This document shows positions 25,903-34,697 of a stretch of 64,000 nt of DNA, one piece after another. The DNA is from Blastopirellula sediminis (lineage in GTDB: Bacteria > Planctomycetota > Planctomycetia > Pirellulales > Pirellulaceae): positions 496,001-560,000 of the forward strand of contig NZ_JAJKFT010000010.1 in NCBI RefSeq assembly GCF_020966755.1, in the 5' to 3' direction. The notes beneath the pieces are model-generated. The model did no database searches. It was given only the letters and a program-made list of their open reading frames with translations, and was not told the DNA's origin. How positions within the stretch are numbered: position 1 is the stretch's first letter; every line of letters starts with the position of its first letter. Both the position numbers and the translations under genes were made by a program.

Positions 25903-26921
25903 ACCTCGTTCGCCTTAGTCTGATCGCACTGCTGACGCTCGGCAGCGCCGTCGTCGCCGTTGCGGAAGATCGCGTCTATCTCCAGCGCAGCGTCGAATCC
26001 CGCGCGCCCGAAGTTTACGTCGGCCAGATCAACGATTACACCGGCGAAACGCTGACGATGACGACTCTCAGCGGGCGCCAGATCGAGATCCCGGCCGCCA
26101 AAGTGGCGAAGGTCGAGTCCGACTGGTCCGAGCAGATGCGCCAAGCGCAAGCGCTGTTCGCCCAAAAGAAATTCGCCGAGGCCGAGATCGCGTTCCAAGA
26201 AGCGTATCGCGCGGAAATGCGGCCGTGGGTCAAACGGCTGCTGATCGCCGAGACCGCACGTTGCCGGCGCAATCTCGGCCGTAACGACGCCGCCGGCGAC
26301 GCCTTCTTGGCGTTGGTCGCGTCCGATCCCTACACGCCGTACCTCGATGCAATGCCGCTTGCCTGGAAGACCGGCGAGCCGGACGTCAACTTGCATCGCG
26401 CCGCGATCGGCTGGCTCGAGAGAAGCGATTCCCCCTACGCCCAGTTGATGGGCGCCAGCTTCCTCTTGAGCGCCGCCGAACGAACGCAAGCGATCGCCGT
26501 GCTCCAGAGATTAAAGACGTCGGCCCCGGCCGAATTGGCGATCCTGGCGGACATGCAGCTCTGGCGGACCGAACCGCCGGTTAAGGACGCCGACAAAGTC
26601 GCCGCCCGCCGCAAACAGCTTGAACGTCTGCCGTCCAACGTGCAAAGCGGACCACGACTATTGCTAGGCGACGCGCTGGCCCGCGACGATCAACACGAAC
26701 AAGCGACGATCGAGTATCTACGGATCCCGATTCTCGACAACGTCGACCGACCGCTGGCGGCCGAAGCGCTGCTGCGAGCCGGCAAACAACTCGAAACGAT
26801 GGGACGCCCCGCCCAAGCGAAGCGTCTCTATCGCGAAATCATCACCGACTACCCCGCCGCTGGCGCAATTGGGCGCGAAGCCTCTGCGCGGATGGAAAAA
26901 GCTGGCGACGAAGCGCCGTAA
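25899..26921 (+). CDS. Exported TPR-like protein of the ExbBD operon
   Basis: 340 aa. No ATG fits; the TTG at 25899 overlaps the previous TGA (TTGA) and gives a clean signal peptide, MNLVRLSLIALLTLGSAVVAVAE. The first part, ~25-75, is a small beta domain (EVYVGQINDYTGETLTMTTLSGRQIEIPAAKV) like those found in SHD1-type or Hfq-like SM folds. From ~80 on there are helical repeats (QALFAQKKFAEAEIAFQEAY) consistent with TPRs, ending in QAKRLYREIITDYPAAGAIG. A periplasmic adaptor role is inferred from the operon. Confidence 0.8.
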   Translation: MNLVRLSLIALLTLGSAVVAVAEDRVYLQRSVESRAPEVYVGQINDYTGETLTMTTLSGRQIEIPAAKVAKVESDWSEQMRQAQALFAQKKFAEAEIAFQEAYRAEMRPWVKRLLIAETARCRRNLGRNDAAGDAFLALVASDPYTPYLDAMPLAWKTGEPDVNLHRAAIGWLERSDSPYAQLMGASFLLSAAERTQAIAVLQRLKTSAPAELAILADMQLWRTEPPVKDADKVAARRKQLERLPSNVQSGPRLLLGDALARDDQHEQATIEYLRIPILDNVDRPLAAEALLRAGKQLETMGRPAQAKRLYREIITDYPAAGAIGREASARMEKAGDEAP

Positions 26922-26931
26922 GGAGACGAAC

Positions 26932-27765
26932 TTGGCGAACTTGACCCGTATTATGATCTGGTCCCTCGCGCTGATGCTGATCGGCGGCGGCTACTGGTTC
27001 ACCACGCAGCAGCCGTCGGCCGCCAACTTGCTGATGGCGCAAGACGCCGCAGCGCCGGCTGGCACTACGCCAGTCGAAACGGCGCCGGCCGCGCCGCCGC
27101 AAGGGACCGGCTTTATCGACATCCTCCTCTCGGGCGGGATCGTCGGCAACTTGATCATGCTGTTGCTCCTTGCGCTGTCGCTCACCGCGGCCTACCTGGT
27201 GTTCGAACATGCGATGGCGATTCGCCACAAAGAGCTTTCCCCGCCCGGAGTCGCGGACGAAGTGCGCGATCTGCTGGTCGCCGGCAACGTGAAAGAGGCG
27301 GAGAAAGTTTGCCACGCCCATCCCAGCTTCCTCACCTTCGTCCTGCTCAGCGGCATCGCCGAACTCGACAGCGGCTGGAGCGGCGTCGAGAAGGCGCTCG
27401 AGGACTCGGTCGCCGAGCAATCGGCGCGGCTCTTCCGCAAGATCGAGTATCTCTCGGTGATCGGCAACATCGCGCCGATGGTCGGGCTCCTCGGCACGGT
27501 AACCGGGATGATCTTCGCCTTCCAGCAGGTCGCCAGCACGCAAGGCGCCGCCGGCGCTGCCGACCTGGCGGAAGGGATTTATCAAGCGCTCGTCACCACG
27601 GTGGGCGGGCTTCTCGTCGCGATTCCATCGCTTGGCGCCTTCGCCGTCTTCCGCAACTGGGTCGACGAACTGGTCGCCGAATGCGCGTACGAAGCGCAGC
27701 AGGTCTTCACTCCGCTCAAACGTCGCCGTCGTCAGGCGGCCGCCGCCGCTCCGGGGAGAACGTAG
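26932..27765 (+). CDS. exbB: MotA/TolQ/ExbB proton channel family protein
   Basis: The TTG at 26932 is preceded by AAGGAG at 7 bases and gives 277 aa; the longer frame from 26869 overlaps the previous gene. The N-terminus has a signal-like helix and a short Ala/Pro-rich periplasmic piece. TM helices at ~65-90, ~165-190 and ~205-230 match the ExbB core, with the family signature VIGNIAPMVGLLGTVTGMIFAFQQVA (~160-185) and the Thr-rich channel helix YQALVTTVGGLLVAIPSLGAF. It builds the proton channel with the ExbD proteins encoded next. Confidence 0.93.
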   Translation: MANLTRIMIWSLALMLIGGGYWFTTQQPSAANLLMAQDAAAPAGTTPVETAPAAPPQGTGFIDILLSGGIVGNLIMLLLLALSLTAAYLVFEHAMAIRHKELSPPGVADEVRDLLVAGNVKEAEKVCHAHPSFLTFVLLSGIAELDSGWSGVEKALEDSVAEQSARLFRKIEYLSVIGNIAPMVGLLGTVTGMIFAFQQVASTQGAAGAADLAEGIYQALVTTVGGLLVAIPSLGAFAVFRNWVDELVAECAYEAQQVFTPLKRRRRQAAAAAPGRT

Positions 27766-27768
27766 CGG

Positions 27769-28197
27769 ATGAAGATCCACGCCAACCTGCGGCCAGGACA
27801 ATTCGATTTCAACATGACGCCGATGATCGACGTCGTGTTCCTGTTGATCATCTTCTTTCTCGTCTCGAGCCATTTGGCGAAGCAGGAAAGCCAGTTGCCG
27901 CTGCCGCTGCCGACCGCCGAAACGGGAACCGAGATCGTCGACGATCAAAGTCCGCGGGTGGTGGTTAACGTCGAGCGCGATGGAAAAATCTTGCTCGCCG
28001 GCAAAGCGGTAACGCTGGAAGAGATCGGCAAGCGGCTGGAGTTTCAGCGCGGCCAGTCAGGCGACGACTTGGAAGTCCGCATCCGCTGCGATCGCAACGT
28101 GCCGTATGAATACGTCAAACCGATCATGCTGGCCGCCGCCGAGGCCGGCGTCTGGAACGTCAACTTCGCCGTGATCCGGAAGGAGGATGCTCGCTGA
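27769..28197 (+). CDS. exbD: ExbD/TolR-family protein (first copy)
   Basis: 142 aa with one N-terminal TM helix (~20-40) that contains the essential Asp in NMTPMIDVVFLLIIFF, followed by a periplasmic domain (~60-140). The motif is a perfect ExbD/TolR core. It starts 3 bases after exbB, and its stop TGA overlaps the ATG of the next gene (TGATG), which indicates translational coupling. With ExbB it converts proton motive force into movement across the envelope. Confidence 0.93.
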   Translation: MKIHANLRPGQFDFNMTPMIDVVFLLIIFFLVSSHLAKQESQLPLPLPTAETGTEIVDDQSPRVVVNVERDGKILLAGKAVTLEEIGKRLEFQRGQSGDDLEVRIRCDRNVPYEYVKPIMLAAAEAGVWNVNFAVIRKEDAR

Positions 28198-28643
28198 TGC
28201 GCCGCGTTTCTCCTTACATGGACCGCCAAAGTTTGCAGATCGCGATGACGCCGATGATCGACGTCGTCTTTCTGCTGCTGGTCTTCTTCCTTTGGACCGC
28301 CAGTTTCCAAGTAGTCGAGTATTCGCTCCCCAGCACGATCACGCCGCCGATGGGGACCGGCGCCAACGTCCAGCCGCCGCCGGAGATGGCCGACTTCGAG
28401 CAAGTGGTGGTTCGCCTGACGATGGAAAACGATCGCCTGGTCTGGAAGGTGAACGATCAACCGCGCTACAAGCTCCCCGAAGTCCGTCAGCTGATGCAAG
28501 TGCTGGCCACGATCAAAAACGACGTGCCGCTGGTGATCGACGCCGACGGCACGGTCGGCGTGGGAGACGTGATCGACATCTACGACCTGGCTCGCGAACT
28601 CAACTTTCAAGACATTCAATTCGCCGTCGACGCGAAAAGCTAA
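28197..28643 (+). CDS. exbD: ExbD/TolR-family protein (second copy)
   Basis: 148 aa. The TM helix again carries the key Asp (AMTPMIDVVFLLLVFFLW, ~19-36). The periplasmic part differs strongly from the first copy (PPPEMADFEQVVVRLT..., with VIDADGTVGVGDVIDIYDLA ~118-137). Two unlike ExbD subunits in a row are common in planctomycete and Bacteroidetes-type operons and may form a heterodimer in the ExbB pentamer channel. The gene is translationally coupled to the first copy. Confidence 0.92.
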   Translation: MRRVSPYMDRQSLQIAMTPMIDVVFLLLVFFLWTASFQVVEYSLPSTITPPMGTGANVQPPPEMADFEQVVVRLTMENDRLVWKVNDQPRYKLPEVRQLMQVLATIKNDVPLVIDADGTVGVGDVIDIYDLARELNFQDIQFAVDAKS

Positions 28644-28652
28644 CCGATCGTC

Positions 28653-31136
28653 ATGCTGCAACTTCGGATAATTCGCCTTTTCGTTTGCCTGGCGCTGCTG
28701 TTCTGCGCTGGCGCTACTTTGGCGGACGATTCGGCCAACGTGCGATTGATCACCGGTCTGAGACAACGGCAACTTTATGAGTTGGCGGAAAAGTACGCCG
28801 CCGAGCAGTTAGTCGCGCCCAATCAAGATCCGGCCGAGCGGGCCGTTCTGGCAGGCGAGTTGATCCGTACCTTCGCGGCCCATGCTCTCAATTCGCCGAC
28901 CGGCGAGCGAAACCGTTGGTGGGACGCCGCGCAGCGCGTGCCGGCTGAATTCGCGCGGCAGTTCGGCGGCGATCCGCGGCAAGTGCTGGTCGAAGCGCAA
29001 GCCGCGCTGGCGAACCTCACCCACGCCGAACAGATTCGGCAAGAGTCGGAACTTGGCGCCCCTGGCGCCGAGCCGGTCGAGCAAACGCAGTTGCTTCTCC
29101 GTAAATCGATCGCTCAGTTGGAAGGGCTGATCGCCGAAGCGAAACGGCTTGGCATCGCCGCCGAAATGCAGCGCGGCACGCCGGGGCTATCGGCCGAAGA
29201 GCTGACCGGTCTGTCGCGCAACTTGCAGTTTGAACTGGCCCGCGCGCTCGAGAATCAGGCCCTCACCTATCCGCCGGAAAGTCTCGATCGGCAGAACTCG
29301 CTGTTGCTCGCGCTGCAGACGCTCGATCCCCTGACAAAGCTCGGCGACAAGTCGCCGATTACCTGGCCGAGTCGCTTGGCCCAGATTCGAATGCTACGAC
29401 TGTTGGAACGCTATGCCGATGCGGACGGCGCCATTACGGCGCTCGCCGCCGATTCTCCGCCGGCCGAAGTGCTGCTGAAAGCGAAGGCGGAACAAATCCT
29501 GTTAGCAATCGACGCGGGGCAACTCGACGTCGCCCAGAAGTTGATCTCGCAAGGACGGACCCTGCAAGGGGTCACTTCGCCGGAGCTCGACTTCGCCTAC
29601 TTCCAGACCTACATCGCCCTCTGGCAAGCGGCGGCCAAAAACGGCGACGCCACCGCGCAGAGGTGGCAAACGCAAGCGTCGGCGGTCATCCGCGATCTCG
29701 AACAATTGTACGGCCCCTACTGGTCGCGTCGCGCCGAACTGCTGCTGACGCAAAACGCCCAGTCGGCCGGCACCAAAGATATCGATCTCTTGCAACGAAC
29801 CGCCGACGGCTACTATCGCCGCGAACAATACGAAGACGCAATCGCCACCTACGATCGTGCGGCCGCGGCCGCCGCAGAAGAAAAGGATTCGGCCCGCGAG
29901 TTTCAGCTGCGGCAAACTTCGGCCGCCGTCCTGGCGAAACTACAACGCTACGGCGACGCGTCGAAGCGCCTCCGACAGCTGGCCAATCTCTTTCCGTCGC
30001 AGGAAGGCGCCGACGAAACGCATCTGACCGCCGCCTACTACCAGTCGCTCGCGATGCGAGCAGATCCGAGCATCGACGGCAAAACGTACGTCGATCAACT
30101 GCGGGAACAATTGATTCATTGGCCGACCGGCGCCGCGTCGTACACGGCGCGAATCTGGCTCGCCCAATATCAATTGGCCGCCGGCGAGCCGCGAGATGCG
30201 TTCGATACGCTGTTGCCGATTCCACCCGACTTCGCCCAAGCGGCCGATGCGGCGATCCTGGCGGCGACCGCCGTGCGCGATCAGTACGCGAAAGGGGGCG
30301 CCGCCGGAGAAGTCTTGCCGCGTGACGTCGCGAAGGCGCGCAAGTTTTTAGAAAGCTACGCACTCACCTCTCCGTCGATCGAAGCGCGACGTACCGCGGC
30401 CGAATCGCTCGCCGAATTGCTTCTCTTCTACACGCCTGACGGCTATCCGACGGCGCAAACGACGATTCGTCTGGCGTTGCAAGCCGATCCCGACGCTCCC
30501 GCCGATTGGCGCAGCCGGATGCAATCGCTGCTGGTCGTCGCGCTGGCCGGCGGCGGAGATCAACAAGGCGCCGCGGCGGCCTTGTCCGAAGTGAGCGGCG
30601 GCGAGCCGGAGAAGCTGTATCAGATGATCGCCGCGCTCCAGCAGATCAGCCAAACCGCCGGCGGCGACGCCAAACAGAAACTTGCGCAGCTCGAGCTGCA
30701 AGCGATCCAACAACTCAAACCGCGCGCGGCTCAACTTTCGCCGACCCAACAAGCGCGACTGCAAAAGTTCGAAGCCGAAGCGCTCGCCGCCTCTGGCGAT
30801 CGAAACTCGGCCCTCACCGAAATGCGCGGCGTCGTGGCGGCTCGGCCAAAGGATGTGCAGTTGCAAGTCGCCCTGGCCGAACTTCTCGCTACCGACGGAA
30901 CCGCCGCCGAGCAGCGCGAAGCGCTCGGCATCTGGCGCCTGATCGGGTCTCGCATGAGCCAACCGCAATCCGATCGCTGGTACCAGGCCAAATACGAAAC
31001 GGCCCGGCTGCAAATCGCTCTTGGCGAAAAAGAAGAAGCAGGCAAACTGCTCCTCTACCTGCAAACGCTCTACCCCGACCTCGGCGGCGCCAAGTGGAAG
31101 CCGAAGTTCCAGCAGTTGAGCACGTCGTTGAAGTAA
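28653..31136 (+). CDS. Large exported TPR protein, last gene of the ExbBD operon
   Basis: 827 aa with a signal peptide (MLQLRIIRLFVCLALLFCAGATLA). The rest is almost wholly helical with TPR-like pairs, for example YRREQYEDAIATYDRAAAAA (~385) and QRYGDASKRLRQLANLFPSQ (~432), and a low-complexity Ala/Gln-rich composition. It is a periplasmic scaffold by inference. It starts 9 bases after the second exbD. The matching pattern, vWA at one end and TPR proteins on both sides of ExbB-ExbD-ExbD, suggests that the TPR parts transmit force or bind outer-membrane partners. The operon ends at the hairpin-bounded element 31144-31328. Confidence 0.85.
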   Translation: MLQLRIIRLFVCLALLFCAGATLADDSANVRLITGLRQRQLYELAEKYAAEQLVAPNQDPAERAVLAGELIRTFAAHALNSPTGERNRWWDAAQRVPAEFARQFGGDPRQVLVEAQAALANLTHAEQIRQESELGAPGAEPVEQTQLLLRKSIAQLEGLIAEAKRLGIAAEMQRGTPGLSAEELTGLSRNLQFELARALENQALTYPPESLDRQNSLLLALQTLDPLTKLGDKSPITWPSRLAQIRMLRLLERYADADGAITALAADSPPAEVLLKAKAEQILLAIDAGQLDVAQKLISQGRTLQGVTSPELDFAYFQTYIALWQAAAKNGDATAQRWQTQASAVIRDLEQLYGPYWSRRAELLLTQNAQSAGTKDIDLLQRTADGYYRREQYEDAIATYDRAAAAAAEEKDSAREFQLRQTSAAVLAKLQRYGDASKRLRQLANLFPSQEGADETHLTAAYYQSLAMRADPSIDGKTYVDQLREQLIHWPTGAASYTARIWLAQYQLAAGEPRDAFDTLLPIPPDFAQAADAAILAATAVRDQYAKGGAAGEVLPRDVAKARKFLESYALTSPSIEARRTAAESLAELLLFYTPDGYPTAQTTIRLALQADPDAPADWRSRMQSLLVVALAGGGDQQGAAAALSEVSGGEPEKLYQMIAALQQISQTAGGDAKQKLAQLELQAIQQLKPRAAQLSPTQQARLQKFEAEALAASGDRNSALTEMRGVVAARPKDVQLQVALAELLATDGTAAEQREALGIWRLIGSRMSQPQSDRWYQAKYETARLQIALGEKEEAGKLLLYLQTLYPDLGGAKWKPKFQQLSTSLK

Positions 31137-31143
31137 CCGTCAT

Positions 31144-31328
31144 TGGTTAGCCGCGACAGCTCCGCTGTCGGGGCGGCGTAGCCGTCAGAAGCATCAAAGC
31201 CCGGTCGACGCTAGTGGAGATCGGCAAAGTCGATTGATCTAGTGAACCGCCGAAAAACCGCGTACCGCGGCTCGATGCTTCCTGCCGACGATGTCGGCCC
31301 CGATAGCCGCAGCTATCGGGGCTAACCA
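31144..31328. repeat. Inverted-repeat-bounded element between convergent genes
   Basis: The ends TGGTTAGCC (31144-31152) and GGCTAACCA (31320-31328) are exact inverted repeats. Each end continues into its own hairpin: CGACAGC/GCTGTCG on the left and CCCCGATAGC/GCTATCGGGG on the right. It spans 185 bases and contains no ORF of note. It may act as a bidirectional terminator or be a small mobile element; similar GGTTAG ends occur in the hairpin at 7474-7510. Confidence 0.55.
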
Positions 31329-31334
31329 TTTCGT

Positions 31335-31799
31335 TTAGAAACCAGGGTCATCCCCCAGCGCTCGCGGATCGTACGATTTCACGTTCGTCTTGAGCGGGCC
31401 TTCCAATTCGATCTTCAGCGAATCGGTCGGACCGTCGACTTTGGCCGTCAGGCCAGAGGTCGACAGATCCTGGTATTTCTCGGGGATCAGCGAAGCCGGA
31501 TTGCCGCCGCGTCCGATCGCATTGACCGTCACGCTCACTTCATGCGTGCCGACGACCGCGCCATCCCCTTCTTCGTACGTCGTTAACGTAAAGCGGCCGG
31601 TACTGCCGTCGATCTTGCCGATCGCCGGGCGACCGCTGGGAGGGGCGAGCGTGATAAAGCCATCCACGCCCGCTTTCATCGGTTCTCCATCGACGAATAC
31701 CGTCCCCGAGACGGGGACGATCTTTTCGGTTCTACCGCCGCAGCCGATCGCCGCAATCGCAGCCAGCGCGATCGCGGACCACATAGTCATTCGCAACAT
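31335..31799 (-). CDS. Hypothetical lipoprotein
   Basis: 154 aa with a lipobox AIAAIGC (Cys at ~20) after a basic-hydrophobic leader, so it is membrane-anchored. The mature part resembles the small beta-sandwich carboxypeptidase-regulatory-like domain common in planctomycete lipoproteins: VPVSGTVFVDGEPMKAG (~28-44), then a GSTGRFTLTTYEEGDGAVVGTHEVSVTV stretch. It is encoded directly downstream of the DUF1559 gene, an association seen repeatedly in planctomycetes. The role is unknown. Confidence 0.8.
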   Translation of the reverse strand: MLRMTMWSAIALAAIAAIGCGGRTEKIVPVSGTVFVDGEPMKAGVDGFITLAPPSGRPAIGKIDGSTGRFTLTTYEEGDGAVVGTHEVSVTVNAIGRGGNPASLIPEKYQDLSTSGLTAKVDGPTDSLKIELEGPLKTNVKSYDPRALGDDPGF

Positions 31800-31819
31800 G
31801 GATCGTTTCCCTTTCCGCC

Positions 31820-32695
31820 TTAGTACGACTTGGGCACGCCCGAGTCGCGACGACCGAGATTGCGATAGACGGTCAGGTTGATCGTTTCGGCAATGAAGGA
31901 GACCGAACCGTCGCCAAAGCCGAAGTTGGCGCCGCCCGGATGACGGCTGGCGAACGCGGCGTTCAGCGGAATGCCGTAGGGGCTGGTCGTTTCGCCTAGG
32001 CCCGGGTACGTGTTGACCGGGTTACGAGTCGAACGGAGCGAATCTTCCAAGCGACCGGCGGTCGCCCAGCGATTGCGGCCCCGCTGGTCATCGCCGTCGA
32101 CGACCTCACCGATGACGAAGACGTTCGTCAAGCCGTCGGTCGCGTCGGCAATTTTCTTCGAGTCGCGATAGATGAACATGCCGCTGTTTTCCCACTTCAC
32201 TTTCGAGCCGATCCCTTGGTCTGGACCGTAGTGACCCGAGCAAAACGCATAGCTGGAGGTCGCCCAATCTTTGCCGCTCAGGTTGACCGTTTCCGGCATG
32301 ATCGAGCTGGGGCAGACGAAAGCGTCGGGACGCTGCGACAGGACGGTCGTCGAGAGGTTCGCGGGATACGCACTGCCCGGTCCATAGGGAGCGAACTGAT
32401 CGTATAGATTCTGTTGTTCCAGCTGCGGCAGCAGTAACACGAAGCCGCTGGTGCCGGGGCCGTTGGTCGGGCTGCAAGCGCCGTCGCACCCTACGCGTCC
32501 GGTCGGGAAGACCTTGAACGAGGACTCGTAGTTATGCAGCGCAAGCACAAGCTGTTTGATGTTGTTGGTGCATGACATGCGCCGAGCCGCTTCGCGGGCC
32601 TGCTGGACTGCCGGAAGCAACAAAGCAATGAGGACGCCAATGATTGCGATCACAACCAACAGCTCCACAAGCGTAAAAGCGTTTCTTTTTTCCAT
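31820..32695 (-). CDS. DUF1559 protein with prepilin-type N-terminus
   Basis: 291 aa. I choose the ATG at 32695 (MEKRNAFTLVELLVV), because the prepilin cleavage/methylation motif normally starts the protein; a start at 32725 adds ten residues. The hydrophobic helix (~10-33) is followed by VQQAREAARRMSCTNNIKQL, the family hallmark, and a globular DUF1559 domain ending in the FGFGDGSVSFIAETIN motif. These type II pseudopilin-like proteins are greatly expanded in planctomycetes. The lipoprotein gene follows 20 bases later. Confidence 0.93.
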   Translation of the reverse strand: MEKRNAFTLVELLVVIAIIGVLIALLLPAVQQAREAARRMSCTNNIKQLVLALHNYESSFKVFPTGRVGCDGACSPTNGPGTSGFVLLLPQLEQQNLYDQFAPYGPGSAYPANLSTTVLSQRPDAFVCPSSIMPETVNLSGKDWATSSYAFCSGHYGPDQGIGSKVKWENSGMFIYRDSKKIADATDGLTNVFVIGEVVDGDDQRGRNRWATAGRLEDSLRSTRNPVNTYPGLGETTSPYGIPLNAAFASRHPGGANFGFGDGSVSFIAETINLTVYRNLGRRDSGVPKSY

Positions 32696-32839
32696 AAACG
32701 AGCCTACGGGATATGAGATGAACATAGAAAAGGCAGATTCGCGCCGATTATTGTGACTCTTCTCGAAATCAGATAGGCAAAAAACTCAACCAATCAGAAC
32801 TTTTGCGGGAATTACCCCGTTCGGAGGAGCTTTGGACAC

Positions 32840-32872
32840 AAAAAAACGGGAGTCGAAAAGATCGACACCCGT
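32840..32872 (-). terminator. Intrinsic terminator of the ThuA-like gene
   Basis: On the minus strand ACGGGTGTCGA pairs with TCGACTCCCGT (one mismatch) across a short TCTTT loop and leads into a seven-T run. It lies 33 bases after the stop of the gene at 32905-33780. Confidence 0.8.
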
Positions 32873-32904
32873 CACAGGCAGTATAAGCTTGCTTTTGATT
32901 CCCC

Positions 32905-33780
32905 CTATTTTGACGAACGTTTACTCTCCTCATTGGGGGCTGGGAAGTCGACCGGAACCGGCTGCGTCACCTTGCCGGTGGCGGCCCATTCGGCGCCGCG
33001 GCAGAGGGTCGTAATGAAGCCGACGCACTCCATCGAATAGTCGCCGTGCCCCATCGGCGTGTGGAAGATTCGTCCGTCGCCGTAGTCGATCGTCATCAGC
33101 ATCGGTTCGTGCCGGCCGCTTCCTCCTTTGCCTGGATCGGCGTAAGCGGTCGCCAGGATGTGCATGTTCTCGCCGGGGCCGCGGAGCAGATCGTAAAGTT
33201 CGTCCTGCGTGTGCATCCAAGCCTTGGGCATTCCCTTGGTGATCGGGTGCTCGGCGTCGCGCACCACGATCTGAAACGGATGCTGTGCGCCATGATGGCC
33301 GCCGCCGCCGGCGTCGGTATTGCGGACCAGCTTTTCCTCTTTGTCGAAGTAGACGTAGGGGCCGGACTTCTCGTTGCGTCCGCCCCAACCGCCGAGGCCG
33401 ATGATCCGATTGTATTCGGGCCAATCGCCGAAGGCGTTGTTCGCGGCGTGCACGACGACGAAACCGCCGCCGTTCTTCACGTAGTCGACAAACGCTTCTT
33501 GCGTCCCTTTCGGCCAGGCCTGACCGTTGTAGTTGCTGATGACGACGTCGTAGTTCTTAAACTCCGGCGCGTAGCCTTCCGTCGATTTCGGCTCGGTCGT
33601 CGCCACATCAACGGTAAAGAGTCCCGTCGCGATCAGATCGGCTTTCATCATCTGCGTCGTCTTCGGCCAGACGCCATGATTGTTTTGCCCGTCGAGGATC
33701 AGCGCTTTCAGTTTGGCCTCTTCCGCGAGTCCCGGCGCGGCGAGCGCCAACAGGCAAAGGAGCGAACAAAGAATCCGCAT
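32905..33780 (-). CDS. Secreted ThuA-like domain protein
   Basis: 291 aa with a signal peptide (MRILCSLLCLLALAAPGLAEE). The mature domain is a class I glutamine amidotransferase-like fold of the ThuA type (trehalose utilisation): KALILDGQNNHGVWPKTTQMM (~25-45), VISNYNGQAWPKGTQEAFVDYVKNGGGFVVVHAANNAFGDW (~80-120) and the late His pair PMGHGDYSMECVGF (~242). Planctomycetes have many secreted members, usually linked to sugar or glycoside degradation. Its exact reaction is not established. Confidence 0.9.
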   Translation of the reverse strand: MRILCSLLCLLALAAPGLAEEAKLKALILDGQNNHGVWPKTTQMMKADLIATGLFTVDVATTEPKSTEGYAPEFKNYDVVISNYNGQAWPKGTQEAFVDYVKNGGGFVVVHAANNAFGDWPEYNRIIGLGGWGGRNEKSGPYVYFDKEEKLVRNTDAGGGGHHGAQHPFQIVVRDAEHPITKGMPKAWMHTQDELYDLLRGPGENMHILATAYADPGKGGSGRHEPMLMTIDYGDGRIFHTPMGHGDYSMECVGFITTLCRGAEWAATGKVTQPVPVDFPAPNEESKRSSK

Positions 33781-33837
33781 GGGGAAACTCCAAAGTGCAG
33801 GGTAGGGGGGGGAGGAAATTGAGCTGGCCCGCGACGA

Positions 33838-34449
33838 CTATCGTCGCGAACGTTTGTACCGAATATTGCAACCGATCGCGATCGTCTCGGTTTTCTCCGG
33901 ACGCTGGCCCTGAAGCGCCGCGTCGATCGCCAGTTGCACGTAATTGGTCTTCGCCTTGTCGGTGTCGGTCGAATCGTCGAGCGCGCCCATGTAGACGATC
34001 TCGCGTTTTTTGTTCAGCACGAAGAACTCCGGCGTCCGCGTCGCCCCAAATTGCTTGCCGCTCTCTTGCGAAGCGTCGGTCAGATAGGCGAACGCAAACT
34101 TTTTCTCTTCCGCGCGTTCTTTCATCGCGTCGAGCGAATCGTCGGCGGTCAAATTGCAGTTGATCGAAACGACGGCGACTGGGCTGTCAGCCGCGGCGTA
34201 CTTCGCCGCTAGTTTGTTCAAGCGATCTTCGTAGTCGACGGCGTAGGGACACGTGTTGCACGTGAATGCAACGACGATCACTTCCTTCGCGGCGAGATCA
34301 GCGAGCGAGTGCTTCTTGCCGTCGACGCCGGGGAGTTCTTTCCACTCGGGCGCTTTGTCGCCGATGTTCTTGACCGGGTTGTACTCGCCGGCCGAGAGGA
34401 GCGAAGCGAAACAACAGAGCGCGATCAAACTGGCGGTACGAGGGAACAT
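33838..34449 (-). CDS. Secreted thioredoxin-like (redoxin/TlpA-type) protein
   Basis: 203 aa from the ATG at 34449, which starts the signal peptide MFPRTASLIALCCFASLLSA; a TTG nine bases earlier is an alternative. The thioredoxin fold is seen with the CxxC motif FTCNTCPYAVDYEDRL (about residues 66-80), then SINCNLTADDSLDAM and ATRTPEFFVLNKKREIVYMGALDD (~140-163). The cis-Pro TP is present. AhpC/TSA-like periplasmic redoxins with the CNTCPYA motif are widespread in planctomycetes. A role in thiol redox or peroxide handling is inferred. It follows the ThuA-like gene on the same strand by 57 bases upstream. Confidence 0.88.
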   Translation of the reverse strand: MFPRTASLIALCCFASLLSAGEYNPVKNIGDKAPEWKELPGVDGKKHSLADLAAKEVIVVAFTCNTCPYAVDYEDRLNKLAAKYAAADSPVAVVSINCNLTADDSLDAMKERAEEKKFAFAYLTDASQESGKQFGATRTPEFFVLNKKREIVYMGALDDSTDTDKAKTNYVQLAIDAALQGQRPEKTETIAIGCNIRYKRSRR

Positions 34450-34546
34450 AAGCGTCAATCAAGGCGGGAAGCGAATCGGTGAGCCGTTGGTCCCAGTTTA
34501 GCCGCTGGCCGCGACAATTTCACCGTCGGCGCGGGGCAAGAAAGAC

Positions 34547-34575
34547 AAAGGCCGCCCTCAGGACAGGGCGGCCTT
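34547..34575. terminator. Hairpin after the TadG-like gene
   Basis: AAAGGCCGCCCT and AGGGCGGCCTTT form a perfect 12-base stem with a 5-base loop. It lies downstream of the minus-strand TadE/TadG genes and upstream of the redoxin gene. The T-run is short, so it is a moderate terminator. Confidence 0.7.
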
Positions 34576-34697
34576 TGCCGGCAACGGGCAACACACGCAA
34601 CAAGACTTCGCTTCTTTCTCTTTTCTGCCGGTCTCCAGGGAGGATGGCCGGCGACGACCGAAGTCGCCGCCGACCATCCGGCAGGACACGTCTCACG

